This document shows, in pieces, positions 42,991 through 53,955 of a stretch of DNA of 64,000 bases (the stretch's first letter is position 1; the number at the start of each line of letters is the position of its first letter). The translations under genes and the position numbers were made by a program. The notes beneath the pieces were generated by a model. It did not search any database. It was not told the DNA's origin and was given only the letters and a program-made list of their open reading frames with translations. The stretch is from Oscarella lobularis. Lineage: Eukaryota; Porifera; Homoscleromorpha; Homosclerophorida; Oscarellidae. Location of the stretch: the NCBI RefSeq assembly GCF_947507565.1, contig NC_089182.1, positions 1,302,001 to 1,366,000 on the forward strand. The letters are read 5' to 3'.

Positions 42991-45577
42991 TATATATATT
43001 AATTCGGGTCTTTTGACGGGTTTGGCGTTCCATATTTTATAGCATATAGCTTGCGTTTGATCCTAAACCTTCGTTTTGATGCGCTGGCATGTCCTTAGCG
43101 CAAGTTTTCGGCCATATTCCATTAAGCGTGTACTTGACGCAAATGTTTTTGAAAAGCAAAGCTAGCGACGCTAATAGCGTTACTGTGCAAGCTGTCAAGC
43201 CGAACGTAATAACTTACACGTACAGTTGTCTGCTGCAAGTGCTTCGGCCTGATAAGAAGGACCTTTAAGTCTGAGGAGCTGTTTTCATCTTACAACCGCA
43301 AACGACAATTCAGATGTGGAAAAACATGCTGCGTACCCACGTTCTTCAACAATACTCGCAAGGACGCCGAAAAGGAACTAAAATTTTACACTTTCCCGAA
43401 GACGACGCCGAACGGAGATCTTGGACGCTAGAACACTCTGTGATGCTTTGCTGGCTTTCACGTTATTGGACGACGTATATCTTGCGTTCGGCGTCGTCTT
43501 TCGAGAAAGTGTAAAATTTTAGTTACCTTTTGGCGTCCTCGCGAGTATTGTTGAAACACAGGGTTACGCAGCATGTTTTTCCACAACTGAATTGTCGTTT
43601 GCGGTTGTAAGATGCCAACAGCTCCTCAGACGTTGCGTGGAATATGGCCGAAAACTTGCGCTAAAGACATGCCAGTGCATCGAAACGAAGGTTTAGGATC
43701 AAACGCAAGCTATATGCTATAAAAGATCTGTTTATGTACTATTGAATGCATCTACAAATGAAGCCCTACGTGATTCTGCGAGGCAGGAAAAGCCTTTCGA
43801 AGTAGGAATGCTCATCGCCCGATTTCTCTCTTTCTGTAAGCCGCAGTCGATCGCCGACGCATTCAAAGACTTCTCTGATCTATTAAAAGCTCGATCAACA
43901 GGAGAATTGCCTTTGAAAAGCTTTCGCTGACCCACAATTCGGTCTCGTGAGCACTTCCGTTAGACACTGATCCCCACCTAAGATGGCTGCCGCTGACATG
44001 CGCAGTTAAAACAAATAGGGTCTATTTCTGTTGCGAACTGTTTACCAATTGATAAAATAAATTAAAGTCTTCTTCAGTCCTCATTCTCTGTAAAGTTTTT
44101 ACTGATAACGTTGCCATTTCCTGACCTTCCGCCGCAGATAGTGAACGACTCTGAAGAGCTCGACTGACGTTGTCAGTAATTTTTAATATTTTTTTGGAAA
44201 GGTGTAACCCAAAGAGGAAGTTGTACCGTTTCATTTGCGTTTGTACACCGATAATTCTTCCTTTCACATCTGCATCTAACCTCGTTTTGAGACATTGACT
44301 CCACAGTCTATTTAAAGCATCGTAATTTTCAACAATATTCTCCAATGCATTGCCTCTCACTGTCCATCGCGTTGGACAAAACGATCTAATACCGACATTC
44401 GGACAGTCATCGTTTGAAGCGTTCTCTGCCCTAATCTTATCAAAAGCAGCGTTCCGCTTGGGAGAAAAGCGGATCAACTTTGCAATTTCAAAAGCTGTAT
44501 CAAGGGCATCCCGGCAGTGCTTAGACTGCTTCATAGCATTTCCTACAGCAAGATTCAAGGCATGGCCATAACAGTGAGTCAAAATAGCTCTCCCTTCTTC
44601 TGCTTGAATCCTTGTTGCAACGCCTGTCTTGCTACCAATCATGTTGGCGGCGCCATCATAACATTGCCCGCGGCAGTTAGAAATTGACAAATTCATTCTC
44701 AGTAGGCATACAGTCCAATAACATCCTCGTGATCGTCTAGCTGAGAATCTAACCATCTGATGCAAATTGAAAACTTTTCTTTGTTTGCAGTATCGGTGCA
44801 TTCATCTGCCATTATAGTGTAATATCTACTTTTTTGAATGTCGCTGCAGATCTGGCGTGTGATATTCAAAGACATTAGTTGAAGAAACTCGTTTTGTATT
44901 TCACCGGAAACATACTTGGAAGCTTTCTTTTACATCCAAGTTAAAACATCAGGGCAGTCATACGCTCAAACAAGCATTAGTTGAGAAAAGTTGCTGTCCA
45001 GACCACTACCGTTCCCTCTAAGAGCCAACCCTTGCCGAGCAAGGAACCGCAAATTTTGAACAATTCGCAGCATGTCTCGGTTTAGCGACTTTTCTTTCTG
45101 TAGACGAGAGTTAAGCAACTCTCCTACGACGCCAAATTGTATAGGAAACTTTTCAATAGACGCTACCGCTTCACGATGACAAGCGCTGGCGGCGTGCTTT
45201 GTGAATGAAGAGGTTGCTTCCTTCCAGAAAACAAAGCCTTTCGTGATGAAGGAAGGATCTCTCCGTGTACTTGAAAGAAGCTTTTTCTCATGATTTGCTT
45301 CATGCACACGTAGCAGAAAGCAGCATCGAGCGCAACGTCGTAATGAAGCCAACAGAACTTCTCGCACCACTCGGATCGAAACGAACGCTTCTCGCCTTTA
45401 GATCCAAAGCTCCTTTTTGGAAAATCGAAGCCTTTTGCGGGGTGGAACTTGTCAGGAAAAGGCGTGCTTCTTTCCTCGCCAGCCATGTTTGCCTAACGCG
45501 CGCAATTAACTTAGAGCGATACTTCACTCAAAATTACTACACTGTACAAAATATTCAAATCTTTGGCGAAAAAGTTG

Positions 45578-45607
45578 GTCCGGCAGTTGCCGGGTCTGCC
45601 GGACCTG
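45578..45607. repeat. GGTCCGGCAG palindrome
   Basis: GGTCCGGCAG (45578) and CTGCCGGACC (ending 45607) separated by about 10 bp. The same box forms the inner part of the inverted repeats at 12046-12055 and 12522-12531, so it may be a shared transposon-end motif. Confidence 0.5.
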
Positions 45608-45617
45608 TCGCGACGCC

Positions 45618-46484
45618 CATGAAATGGAAAACCAAATGGAATACAAATCTTCCTGTTGGTCGTGCAAACGCATGACAGTTATCTAGATATGCTGTCCACT
45701 GCTGTCGCCAATCCCTCCAACTGTGGGCCAAGCTTTCCCTGACCTTGAGCGGACCTGGCGGGGAAAATTCGGAGGACGATCCGGCTCAGGCGTCGGCGGG
45801 AGAAGGCGACGCCGAGGTGTCGTAGCGAGCACAGACGAACCAGCCTGCGACGTAGGAGCTAGCGGTGTAGCCAGTAATCCCGAGTTCTGAGTAGAGCGAG
45901 CGTGATAGCGAGTTTCCATGACGAAGCGAATCGCACTAGTGTCACCATGTAGCATGTGTATATATTTGCACAGATACTGATTACTGGCCGCTCGATATCA
46001 ACATCTACCCCGGACCAACGGGTCCCGTCAAAGATTTGTCGTCAACTATTTTACGAAATTCTGAGGTTTGCGAGTTGTGAGAATAATCTCTTTGTCCTAT
46101 GTCAGAGGTAGTGAGAGCGATGAGCTTTTAGCTGCAATTTTTTCTCTCTGGATAAGTATTTGAGGGTTTTCATTTGCTTCATCTATGCTTGAGACGTACA
46201 AGAAAGAACGCAAGCTATTAGTGAAAAGGTCTGCGAAAGAATTTGGCCAAGGAGGCACCAAAATGACAAATAGACTTCCATGAACAAACGTTTCAATAAA
46301 CGTTGCCTACTCACATATGCAATAATGCTCACGATTTTTTAGTAAGCTTCATTGAATCGCTTCTTCTAATCTTTGGAAGAGGAGTGTCATCGACGGTTTC
46401 TTCTGGAAAAAGCTCTCTCCTTCGCCTGCAGTTGCCACGTACAGAGTCTAGAGATAATGATCATTGCAGGAGAATCTTGTTGGC
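45618..46484 (-). mobile_element. LTR plus gag-start fragment, copy 2
   Basis: Counterpart of 8010-8876, with the same 867-bp extent. The - strand again shows an LTR end ..GCTACA followed by TGGTGACACTAGTGCG and a Gag-like start (MLHGDTSAIRFVMETRYHAR). It sits against a P-like transposase fragment on its right side. Confidence 0.45.
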
Positions 46485-46715
46485 GCTCTGGAGGCACTGA
46501 ACGACGGGTTGTCGTTACGCTCTCCTTTGCTACGTTGCTTGCCAAAATAATTTTCAAGTGGATTCTGCGAAAGGTGCTCGCTTAAGATAAAGCGGTTTTG
46601 TGATCCGGGAAGGCCGAAAAAGTACTTCTCGATTTCGATGAATGAACGAACAACAAAAATCATTGTAAATGTTATCAACCTGACAATTATTTATTATCTA
46701 ACCTGTCAGCCTCCA
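46485..46715 (-). pseudogene. P-like transposase C-terminal fragment
   Basis: The - strand encodes VRSFIEIEKYFFGLPG, then FILSEHLSQNPLENYFGKQR and NDNPSFS, the C-terminal signature of P-element/THAP9-like transposases (S-Q-D-P-x-E-x-F-G-x-Q-R). The preceding part of the same protein is on the other side of Academ-type element 2 (52463-52552), so that element split this gene. Confidence 0.75.
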
Positions 46716-46724
46716 TTCTTCTAG

Positions 46725-46990
46725 TAGCCTCGATTTCCAGACCCACTCCAGCGCCCTAAGATGCGTGGGCGGGGTTGGGCGCTGGAGAGGGTCTGGTCGA
46801 AAACTGTACAAAGTCGTGTGTGCTCTATACGGGACCTAAACCAACGATAGACCAATCACCGATCGAGCAACCGCTCCGGTTGCTCGATCGCTGATTCGCC
46901 GAAGACCTAAGCGAATTATGACGCAGGCAATAACTCTAATGAAATTACCCACGGCCACCGAACTGCCGTAAAAGGGACCCCAGTGGCGTA
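46725..46990. repeat. Left TIR of Academ-type element 2
   Basis: Mirrored at 52180-52453 with an 8-bp indel near the inner end. Contains an internal palindrome CGATCGAGCAACCG..CGGTTGCTCGATCG (about 46861-46889). Confidence 0.88.
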
Positions 46991-47073
46991 GACGCAATGC
47001 GATTATGCTAATTAGCCACGTGATTTGGAAGCACGGCCCTCGCGAACTATGAACAGTCCAGTTAAATGCGTAG

Positions 47074-50000
47074 ATGACGTGTGTCGCGTATCCGTCGAGG
47101 AAAGTGCGTCGCCCGATTTTCGATACTGCGAGCAACCTCGATAGACTGATAGAAGAGGCGACCGGCTGCCCTCCTGTGCGTCGCGGCGACGGCTATCCGA
47201 GCGCCGTTTGTTCGTGTTGCCGACCGAAGCTCCTGAAATTCGCTCGCCTTCACTCGGAGCTTGAGCAATTGCAGGTGGCACTCCGCACCTCGATGACCTG
47301 GACGCAGAATCTTCTATGAGAGTGAAGCGCTTAGCGAAAGAGTCTCCTGCAAATTTCCGTCCAATAAAGCTATCTCGATTGTATCATTCGCCCATTCAGT
47401 CAATTTCAAGGTGCAGTATACAGTATATGTTCGTCCCATAGGTCGTTGTAAGACTACGGCTTGGACCATTTATAGTGTTGGTTCTCTAAATTCAAAGCTT
47501 CGACAACTGGCTCCAAAGACACTCTTTCCGATGCAGACGGAAAATGATCTGGAGGGAATAAGGGCTTTAGATTTCAGCATTGACAACGACCCTTGTCCTA
47601 ATGGTGCCCAACTAGAAGGTGACGTATGTTCAAAGTTACATTGCAATGCAGAACACATAATTTGCTCCACTTATAGAAGAACCACCCGCATTCAGCATTG
47701 ATGATCAGAGCATAGATGATCAGAGAAGATGATCAGAGAAGGTGCAGTTCAATAGTGGTGACCACTATATCGCAGCAAAGCTCAACCCTTTTTGACTACT
47801 TCCAGTCAGCCTAATCGAACCTCTCGATTTCGACGAAAAGTCTATTCAAATTCAGCGGAATCTCGCATTAAGGTGATAAGGAATGCCGAGAGGGGAATTT
47901 TACTGTTTCTAATTAAGTGACCCTAAACAGTTGTCGGCTTCCTACCCAAAGTCGAAGCGTCGGTCTACCGTGGGAATTCTTCGAGGCCAATGGAAATCGC
48001 TAGGAGCTGCTCTCGCGAGGAACGACAGAAACGCTGCCGCTCGAGCGGCATGGCATTGCCTGCCTGCCGAAATGCTCAATGTGCTCAAGAAAACAGTGTC
48101 AAAAGAGAGCCAGACTATGTGTCGCAAGTCGGTACTGAAGAAAACATCAGTCAATCACTTGAAAAACCTCACCATGCGACGCATATACGACGAGGTTAAA
48201 GCTGAAGCTCCAACCTTTTCCACGCTCCTTGAGGCAGCCTCTGGCCGTTCCTCTCTCTCTCTGATTGACATATCTCCAATCTGCATGGCTTCGTCAATTA
48301 TCCTAAAAAGCCGGAGTAACAGGATGTCTGCTTTATCTTATATCATCTCCATCCTCCTTCATCACTCAGGAGTGAAGAAATCCACATGCGTCCGTTTGCA
48401 TCGATTGGGTATCACTATGCATCCTTCATCGCTATCTATACTCTTCCGACGATTGGTTAACGAATACGATAGACCGGTCGTGCAATCAAAACTCAGCCTC
48501 GTTCAGAAATCACCTCGATGCACCAAAGATCTTCAAACCGAACCGACAAGTCCGACGGATTGCAATAGCTCCTTGCAGGGTCTTGAAACTACCACAGTCG
48601 AAACTGACAGCGACGGCGAGTACTTTGATTGCCTTGACGACAGTGATGACGATGTCGATGAATGTCTACACAATAACTTTCAAGACGATGCTGGCGAGGA
48701 CAGCGATGATGTTGCTTCTGATCTATCCACAAAGCCAGTTATATACCAAATCACTGGTGACAACGTAGACCTAACCGTGAAGACGAAATACATGACGGTC
48801 GCCAAACGTAATAAGTCCTTGCACTGGTTTAATTTAATTGCTACGAATAAGAGGTTTCAAGTACCAGCTGGTCTTGGACGTGACGAGCCGCAGCGTCCTG
48901 TTCTGAGCGTCGAAGCAGAAAAATTTGTGTCGAACGAGTCGGACCTGCAAGTACTAAGAGACGAATTTTCCATTCTGGTTGCACGTTGTGTGATACAGTA
49001 TGTGACAAAGCTACGCGACTTTGCCGACCTCGTTCCTCTTCACATTCGACACGTGAATTCCGCCGCCGCAGCAGAGAAGTCTTTTCAAGTTCCACTGGGG
49101 CTTCTAGAAAGCAATGAACAGAAACTTGATGAAATGATTGCAATAGCACGTTTTGTCAATGAACGGTATGTGCCAGATGTCGATGGCGCTGCGGTGACGA
49201 AAATCCAATTTGGTGGCGACCAATTAACAACGGAACGAGTTAGGGCAGCTCAGCTTGCGCTGGCGAACGGGAGGACCGATGAAAAGCTTCTTGGCGGTCT
49301 TATTCCACACTCTGAAGATTTTCATTGTCACATGAATTTGTGGATTTACTTTTTAGCAAATTTTACGCCGAAAACTCTCATCGCGATCAAGGAACACTCT
49401 TTCAGCTGAAAGTGCTACTCGATCGCCCGTAATATTTCGCGCAAAGTTAAGGACATCAATCGTCAACAGCTTTTATCGATGACGTGTTAGACGGCTACAT
49501 TTTGGGGGCATTTATGCAACTAAACGACATGACGTCAATAGACGATGACGTCGTTCCTCCTGGCTTACCGGATTCGCTGCGGAAAAAGTGGCTATTGGAA
49601 CGCATAGATGAAGTTTTGTCGACCTTTGTTTACGGAGACCTAGCAGCAGCAATTGACAATCTTCATAAAGACAGCGAAAGTACGACCACCCGATGTACCG
49701 TTCGCAGATGTCAAGACGACCGCGCTTACTGCAGCATGCGTGAGGACGTCAGCGTTTCTTGTCGCTGGCACAGCTGCGATGCGCATTTTTTGAACCCTGC
49801 CCAGCGAGGAAAACACGAAAAGAACACGCACAGTCTTGTCGTACGCGACGATAATAGCTCAAACGTACGCGCAGCCGCTAATCGCACCGACGACGGCGTT
49901 TTGAACTACACCAAGTCTTTCATGAGCATGGCTCTAATTCAACGATCATTTAAAGACGCTTGGAGAGAACTAGACGGACCGCGACTTTTCCGACACTGGA

Positions 50001-50560
50001 AACTTATGATGCTCTATTTTCGCGCGTCTGGACGTACCAAGTATGCACATGAAGCATTCATATTCTAGGCTTTTCAGTACGCGATTCTGTCGCCAGCAGA
50101 TGCGTACAGGCAACTCTGTGAAAGAGGCTTCAATCTAGAGGGAGGTGAGGGAAAACACATCCCTCTCGATCTTATGGTTGAGCATAACAACAACTGCGTT
50201 AAAGAAATGATTGGTAACCAGGGCGCAAATGTCTCTTTTTCTTCTGCACAGTTAATCAGTCGAATGGCAAAATCAACTAAAGAAATAATAGAAAACTTTG
50301 ACAAGGGCGCTGCAATTAAACCTGTGTCTGGAAAACACACTCGTGCAGATTCTAAAGACGACATTAAACGTGTCGTTAATTGTTTACTAGAGAACAAGGT
50401 CTTCTCTAACATCCATGGACGAAGTCATTCTGCATTTCCAAAATGTAGAGAGACAATTTTGCATAGTATAAGTAAACCGAAGTTATTTACTAGGATAGAA
50501 CGTTCGAAAAAGGACTGTCATATAAGGCTGGAGTTTAAATCTATAGAATCTTACAAATGA
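47074..50560 (+). pseudogene. DUF6589-like transposase of Academ-type element 2
   Basis: The first exon (47074-47275) encodes a ZAD-like Cys domain (PIFDTASNLDRLIEEATG .. DGYPSAVCSCCRPKLLKFAR). After intron-containing sequence, a 492-codon frame from 47931 carries basic and helical segments, an acidic linker, QITGDNVDLTVKTKYMT (first candidate Asp), FGGDQLTTERVRAAQLA (second Asp) and SEDFHCHMNLW. Frameshifts follow near 49370 and 49480. Next come a C2H2-type finger (CRWHSCDAHFLNPAQRGKHE, about 49760), RTKYAHEAFIF (candidate Glu) and VEHNNNCVKEMIGNQGANV, ending at 50560. A TAG interrupts AHEAFIF-x-AFQY at about 50067. Motif order matches element 1 exactly. Confidence 0.75.
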
Positions 50561-50573
50561 AACATACTACGTA

Positions 50574-52070
50574 TTACTGCTCTAGAGGTTCCAAATCGCT
50601 GGTGTCTGTGTCATCAGAATCGCTTGAACACGCAACATCATCTATCTCAGTGCAATACTTTGCAAGGTGTACAGGCATACTAAGTTTTCCACTGGAGCAT
50701 GTATCACATGTGCATGATCTTCTGCACAAATCGCAACATTTGTGCGGCCGCTGAGTTGCATCCGGTGCGTGGTCAAAAAACGAAAGGAGAACTTGCCGAC
50801 GACAACCGCTTGATAACCTGATAAATTTCTTCATGCCTGCCCCGATTCCTCTGCTTAGCGAAGGAGAGTGAAGCAAAATTCCGAAACTGTCAGATCCGTC
50901 TCTGTCCGCCCGCCCAATGGCTTGGAGATACTCCTCTGCAGTGTCTGGTGAGCCAAAGTTCACAACTGTCCGCACTCCCTTCATATCAATACCCATACCT
51001 AGAGCAGAAGTACAAACTACCACTCTGCACGTCCCGTCGTCAGCTTGCAGACTGCTGAATTTCTTCTTTGCTTTCCTCATCTGTGACAGAATGGAACATG
51101 TTCACAAGTCTCATCGGTTTGCCAAGTCTTTCTTCATTCGTGCAATATGCATCTGAGCCGAGCATTTCGTGAAGAGTGGCAAAGATAACCCTAGCAAAGA
51201 CTGATCGTTCGACAATAGATAATTGTTCTAGGCATTAGTTTGCCTACATTTCGTAGCTCTTCGACAAAAGGAACTAGCGTTTCTTCAATGCTCTCTGTCA
51301 TCTTTTTAACCGCTAGATAGACATTAGGCCAATCATGGCTAAGAAGGATGGACACTGGAGACGCCAAGCCTAGGTGCTTAACTAGTCTCCTGCGTGTTGA
51401 AGGCGCAGCTGTTGCAGTTAACGCTACCATCAAGACTTTAAGAGTGGTACGCATCTGACCAACTCGTCCACACCAATACCGAAATGGTTCAACAACACTA
51501 TTAAGCCCTCCCCTATAAAGTATAATTATTGGCAGCAGAGATTTTTTATTTCGAGAACTAACCACTGAGAAACCGTGTGCGTCTCGTCTACAACGACAGC
51601 AAGGGTGGAGGCTGCTATGCTGCCGCTCGTTAGGACCCTCCGTCCCTCGGCCAAGACTCGGGGCTTCCAAAGATTATTGAATATTCTCCGTCTATAGCCA
51701 CAGCTGCGTCGTCACGGCAGAGAATCGCAGACATTAAGCCGTGCTTTCGTAGGTAAGAAACCTGATCTTCGATTAATGCCCGCAAAGGAGATACGACAAG
51801 GACGCAAGGACGCTCTGGAAACGGCGTAGAGTCCGTGGACATCGCTGCCACCGATTGAAGACTCTTTGCGATCAGAGGAAGAAGGAAGTACACCATGGAC
51901 TTCCCGAAGCCGGTCGGAAACGAGGCGAAAACGTCAGAACCATGCAAAACGTGCTTTATTGCCGTCGACTGGGCATCTTTAAGCTTGGAGATGGAAAAAG
52001 CCTCGCAACCACGCCGCAATGCTTCCTCGAAGTCCTAGTCGCTGAAGGAGTAGCATCTACGACGACTCAT
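50574..52070 (-). pseudogene. RecQ-like DNA helicase of Academ-type element 2
   Basis: The - strand frames run from an ATG at 52068-52070 (MSRRRCYSFSD, then TAG, then DFEEALRRGCEAF in the same frame). Motifs: Walker A FPTGFGKSMVYFLLP; VVSPLRALIEDQV; DETH in place of DEAH (VVVDETHTVSQW, after a 1-nt shift); a short intron at about 51538-51545 to 51515; ALTATAAPSTRRRL; then TSALGMGIDMKGVRTVVNFG (motif V), QAIGRADRDGSDSFG (motif VI) and a Cys-rich RecQ-Zn-like end (CCDLCRRSCTCDTC). It is clearly the same type of gene as 28153-29938. Frameshift and stop damage suggests it is non-functional. Confidence 0.8.
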
Positions 52071-52179
52071 GGCGATACGCGTGTGCCGTGCGCTACTGAG
52101 CGGTTTGAATACGTTTATGCTATGTCCTCGACGCGTCCATGGATAGTCGCGAAGGTGAAAAACTTGCTCGACTAATATC

Positions 52180-52453
52180 TACGCCACTGGCGAAGTGGAG
52201 TCCCTTTTACGGCAGTTTGGTGGCCGTGGGTAATTTCATTAGAGTTATTGCCTGCGTCATAATTCGCGTAGGTCTTTGGCGAATCAGCGATCGAGCAACC
52301 GGAGCGGTTGCTCGATCGGTGATTGGTCTATCGTTGGTTTAGGTCCCGTATAGTGCACACACGACTTTGCACAGTTTTCGTCCAGACCCTCTCCAGCACC
52401 CCACCCCGCCCACGCATCTTAGCGCGCTGGAGTGGGTCTGGAAATCGAGGCTA
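52180..52453. repeat. Right TIR of Academ-type element 2
   Basis: Reverse complement of 46725-46990, ending GGTCTGGAAATCGAGGCTA. Confidence 0.88.
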
Positions 52454-52462
52454 TCCTTCTAG

Positions 52463-52552
52463 TGTCTCGGTACTGAGCTTTAGCTTGGCACGGTCAGCCT
52501 TAGGAATGTCTTGAATGGACTCCACCGATTCATCCCAGTTACTAAGATAGCC
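52463..52552 (-). pseudogene. P-like transposase fragment, upstream piece
   Basis: The - strand reads LSNWDESVESIQDIPKADRA followed by KLKLSTETLEG up to the edge of Academ-type element 2. The protein continues across the element into VRSFIEI at 46.7 kb, as expected for the L-S-x-E-T-L-E-G segment of P-like transposases. It is cut on the other side by a Gypsy fragment. Confidence 0.65.
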
Positions 52553-53035
52553 GAGCCGTAAACTGAGCGAGGCTGAACGAAAATATTCGGTAGTCGAGAA
52601 GGAGGCCTTGGGACTTGTATGGGCAGTAAATCATTTCCGGGTATTTACTTCAATTACTCACCACTACCCGCTTAAATTGTTAAAATCATTTAAAGACTCA
52701 ACCGGAAGAATCGCACGTTGGTTAATGATATTGATCGAATATCAATGGAATGTCGAACACAAAAGGGGGCGTGAACACGGACACGCATATGGGCTTTCCA
52801 GGCGACGAACGGACGGAGCGGGACCGGAAGAAGCGGGTGTTTACGGAGGACAGCGTGTGGAAGAGCTACTGCCGCCGCTGGCCGAAAGGGCAGCTGAAGG
52901 CGTGGAAACAGAAAAAGTGAATGCCGTCTCACTGCGACAAAGATGGTCGATGCGAGAGCTAGCCGGGATGCAGGCCGAAGATCCATTGTTGGGCCGTGTG
53001 CAGCAGCTGTTGAAGGACGGAAAAGAACCGCACCC
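52553..53035 (+). pseudogene. Gypsy RNase H/linker fragment
   Basis: About 480 bp similar to 18330-18810 of the full Gypsy element (LGLVWAVNHFRV, GRIARWLMILIEYQWNVEHK, LSRRRTDGAGPEEA, DPLLGRVQQLLKDGKEP). It has an 8-codon deletion around 52645 and no LTR nearby. It is a diverged, isolated relic of the same or a sister family. Confidence 0.85.
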
Positions 53036-53039
53036 CTCG

Positions 53040-53955
53040 ATGCTACTGCACCGACTTCCGTTGTGGCGACAGCGCTGCCTTCGAACCAATTCTGCTTTCG
53101 CCCGAAGTCATTGCAAAAGCTCTACAAGCGTCACCTCGTGGTTCGGCTGCAGATTCCACAGGATGGCGATTTAAAGATTTCAGACGCCTGTCTCGGGGGT
53201 GAAACGACACACGATAATTTGATTAAATCGCTCTCGAACTTCGCGACCGGGAAACTGCCGAAATCTGCAGCAGAAATCCTGTCTTCTCGTCTCGTCGCTC
53301 TTCGAAAGTCTAATGGAGACGTTTGTCCCGTCGCTATCAGTGAAGCACTCCGCCGCGTGGCTGCAAGAGCAATTTGTCTTCACTCGCGGAACGCATTTGC
53401 ATCTTACTTTTCGCCGATCCAACACGGCGTCTCTACACCTGGCGGCTCGGAACTCATCCTTCATCACGTCCAAGCGCTCCTCAACCGCAACGCTGACTGG
53501 ATGCTTTTAAAGACGGACGTGAAAAACGCGTTTAATTCAATTAGTCGTGAAGCTATACGCAGACGTCTCTCAGAAAGCTTTCCGTCGCTAATGCCACATT
53601 TTCGCCAAATGTAGGGCCGCTTCAGCTCTCTTTTCTTCCCATTGTCTTCCGGTTTGACATTGCTGTCTTCGGATAAAGGCGTCCACCAAGGAGACCCTTT
53701 GGGGCCCGCACTTCTCGCCGTGGGAAACGTCGGTGGACATGCAATGCAGTCATCCAAACGTCGTCATTCCGGCGTATCTCGACGACGTCTTCATATTGGG
53801 CACGGAACACGAAGTTTTTGCTGCTTTCTCGGACCTTACGGCGAGGACGGGTTTTATATCCCTGTCGGTCGCTTAACCGCGCCCCCGCATCGAGGTATAA
53901 CTGTTTGTTACAGCCCTTTCTATCCGCACAGAGCACACAAGAGTGGAGGATGATA
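53040..53955 (+). pseudogene. R2/Hero-type LINE reverse transcriptase fragment
   Basis: RT motifs over two or three frames: ALRKSNGDVCPVAISEALRR (about 53300), YFSPIQHGVSTPGGSELILH, WMLLKTDVKNAFNSISREAI (motif A), GVHQGDPLGPALLA (motif B, about 53680), and YLDDVFILGTEHE (motif C, about 53775, in a shifted frame). The upstream region has a GSAADSTGWRFKDF-like segment in another frame. Frameshifts at about 53210, 53620 and 53740. No endonuclease follows. It abuts the Gypsy fragment. Confidence 0.8.

Larger units (their letters stand above)
42058..43035. mobile_element. Satellite-rich non-autonomous TIR element
   Basis: TGGAACGCCAAACCCGTCAA (42059 onward) is mirrored by ..TTGACGGGTTTGGCGTTCCA ending at about 43034, with TA or TAT at both edges. 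Inside each end is an array of TTAATTTATATAGACCCACT-type units in opposite orientation: about eleven at 42085-42330 and about seven at 42858-42990. The centre (42335-42857) has no gene; a 67-codon frame at 42333 is probably chance. Confidence 0.75.
41753..44023. mobile_element. THAP-derived foldback element, 2.27 kb
   Basis: The outer 300 bp (41753-42055) is mirrored at 43726-44023, starting AGACCCTATTTGTTTTAACT. It is flanked by AT on both sides (41751-41752 and 44024-44025). Once the inner element at 42058-43035 is removed the mirror continues to a centre near 43460, so the whole unit is one large palindrome with arms of about 550 bp; about 155 bp in the left arm has no partner. Both arms contain the start of a THAP finger (CGKTCCVPTFFNNTRKDA and LKFYTFPK on the left; CCVTLCFNNTREDA on the right). 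The AT duplication and THAP origin suggest a derivative of an ISL2EU-like transposon. Confidence 0.75.
41146..45490 (-). pseudogene. hAT transposase (ZMYM1/DUF4371-like), interrupted
   Basis: On the - strand from about 45490: a TTF/MYM-type zinc region (KFCWLHYDVALDAAFCYVCM), a DUF4371-like segment, TADECTDTANKEKFSICIRW (first Asp, about 44800), CYDGAANMIGSKTGVATRI (second Asp, about 44660), CPTRWTVRGNALENI, then the foldback insertion 41753-44023, and finally the hAT dimerisation domain MPAANATSERCFSAMRRLKT (about 41320). The sequences on both sides of the insertion continue one another (..FYQLVNSSQQ / RKRKAPMDVEVGAGQCHF..). Several frameshifts are present around 44740 and 44950. The 3' end merges with the truncated DDE gene at about 41190, so the true terminus is lost. 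Confidence 0.82.
46725..52453. mobile_element. Academ-type DNA transposon 2 (transposase plus RecQ helicase)
   Basis: A 5729-bp element with TIRs of about 266-274 bp that start TAGCCTCGATTTCCAGACCC. It is flanked by TTCTTCTAG (46716-46724) and TCCTTCTAG (52454-52462), a 9-bp duplication with one mismatch. It holds the same two genes as element 1 in mirror order: transposase (+) and helicase (-), converging with 13 bp between their stops. The first eight terminal bases match element 1. Genes carry several frameshifts and stops, so this copy looks older. Confidence 0.87.
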
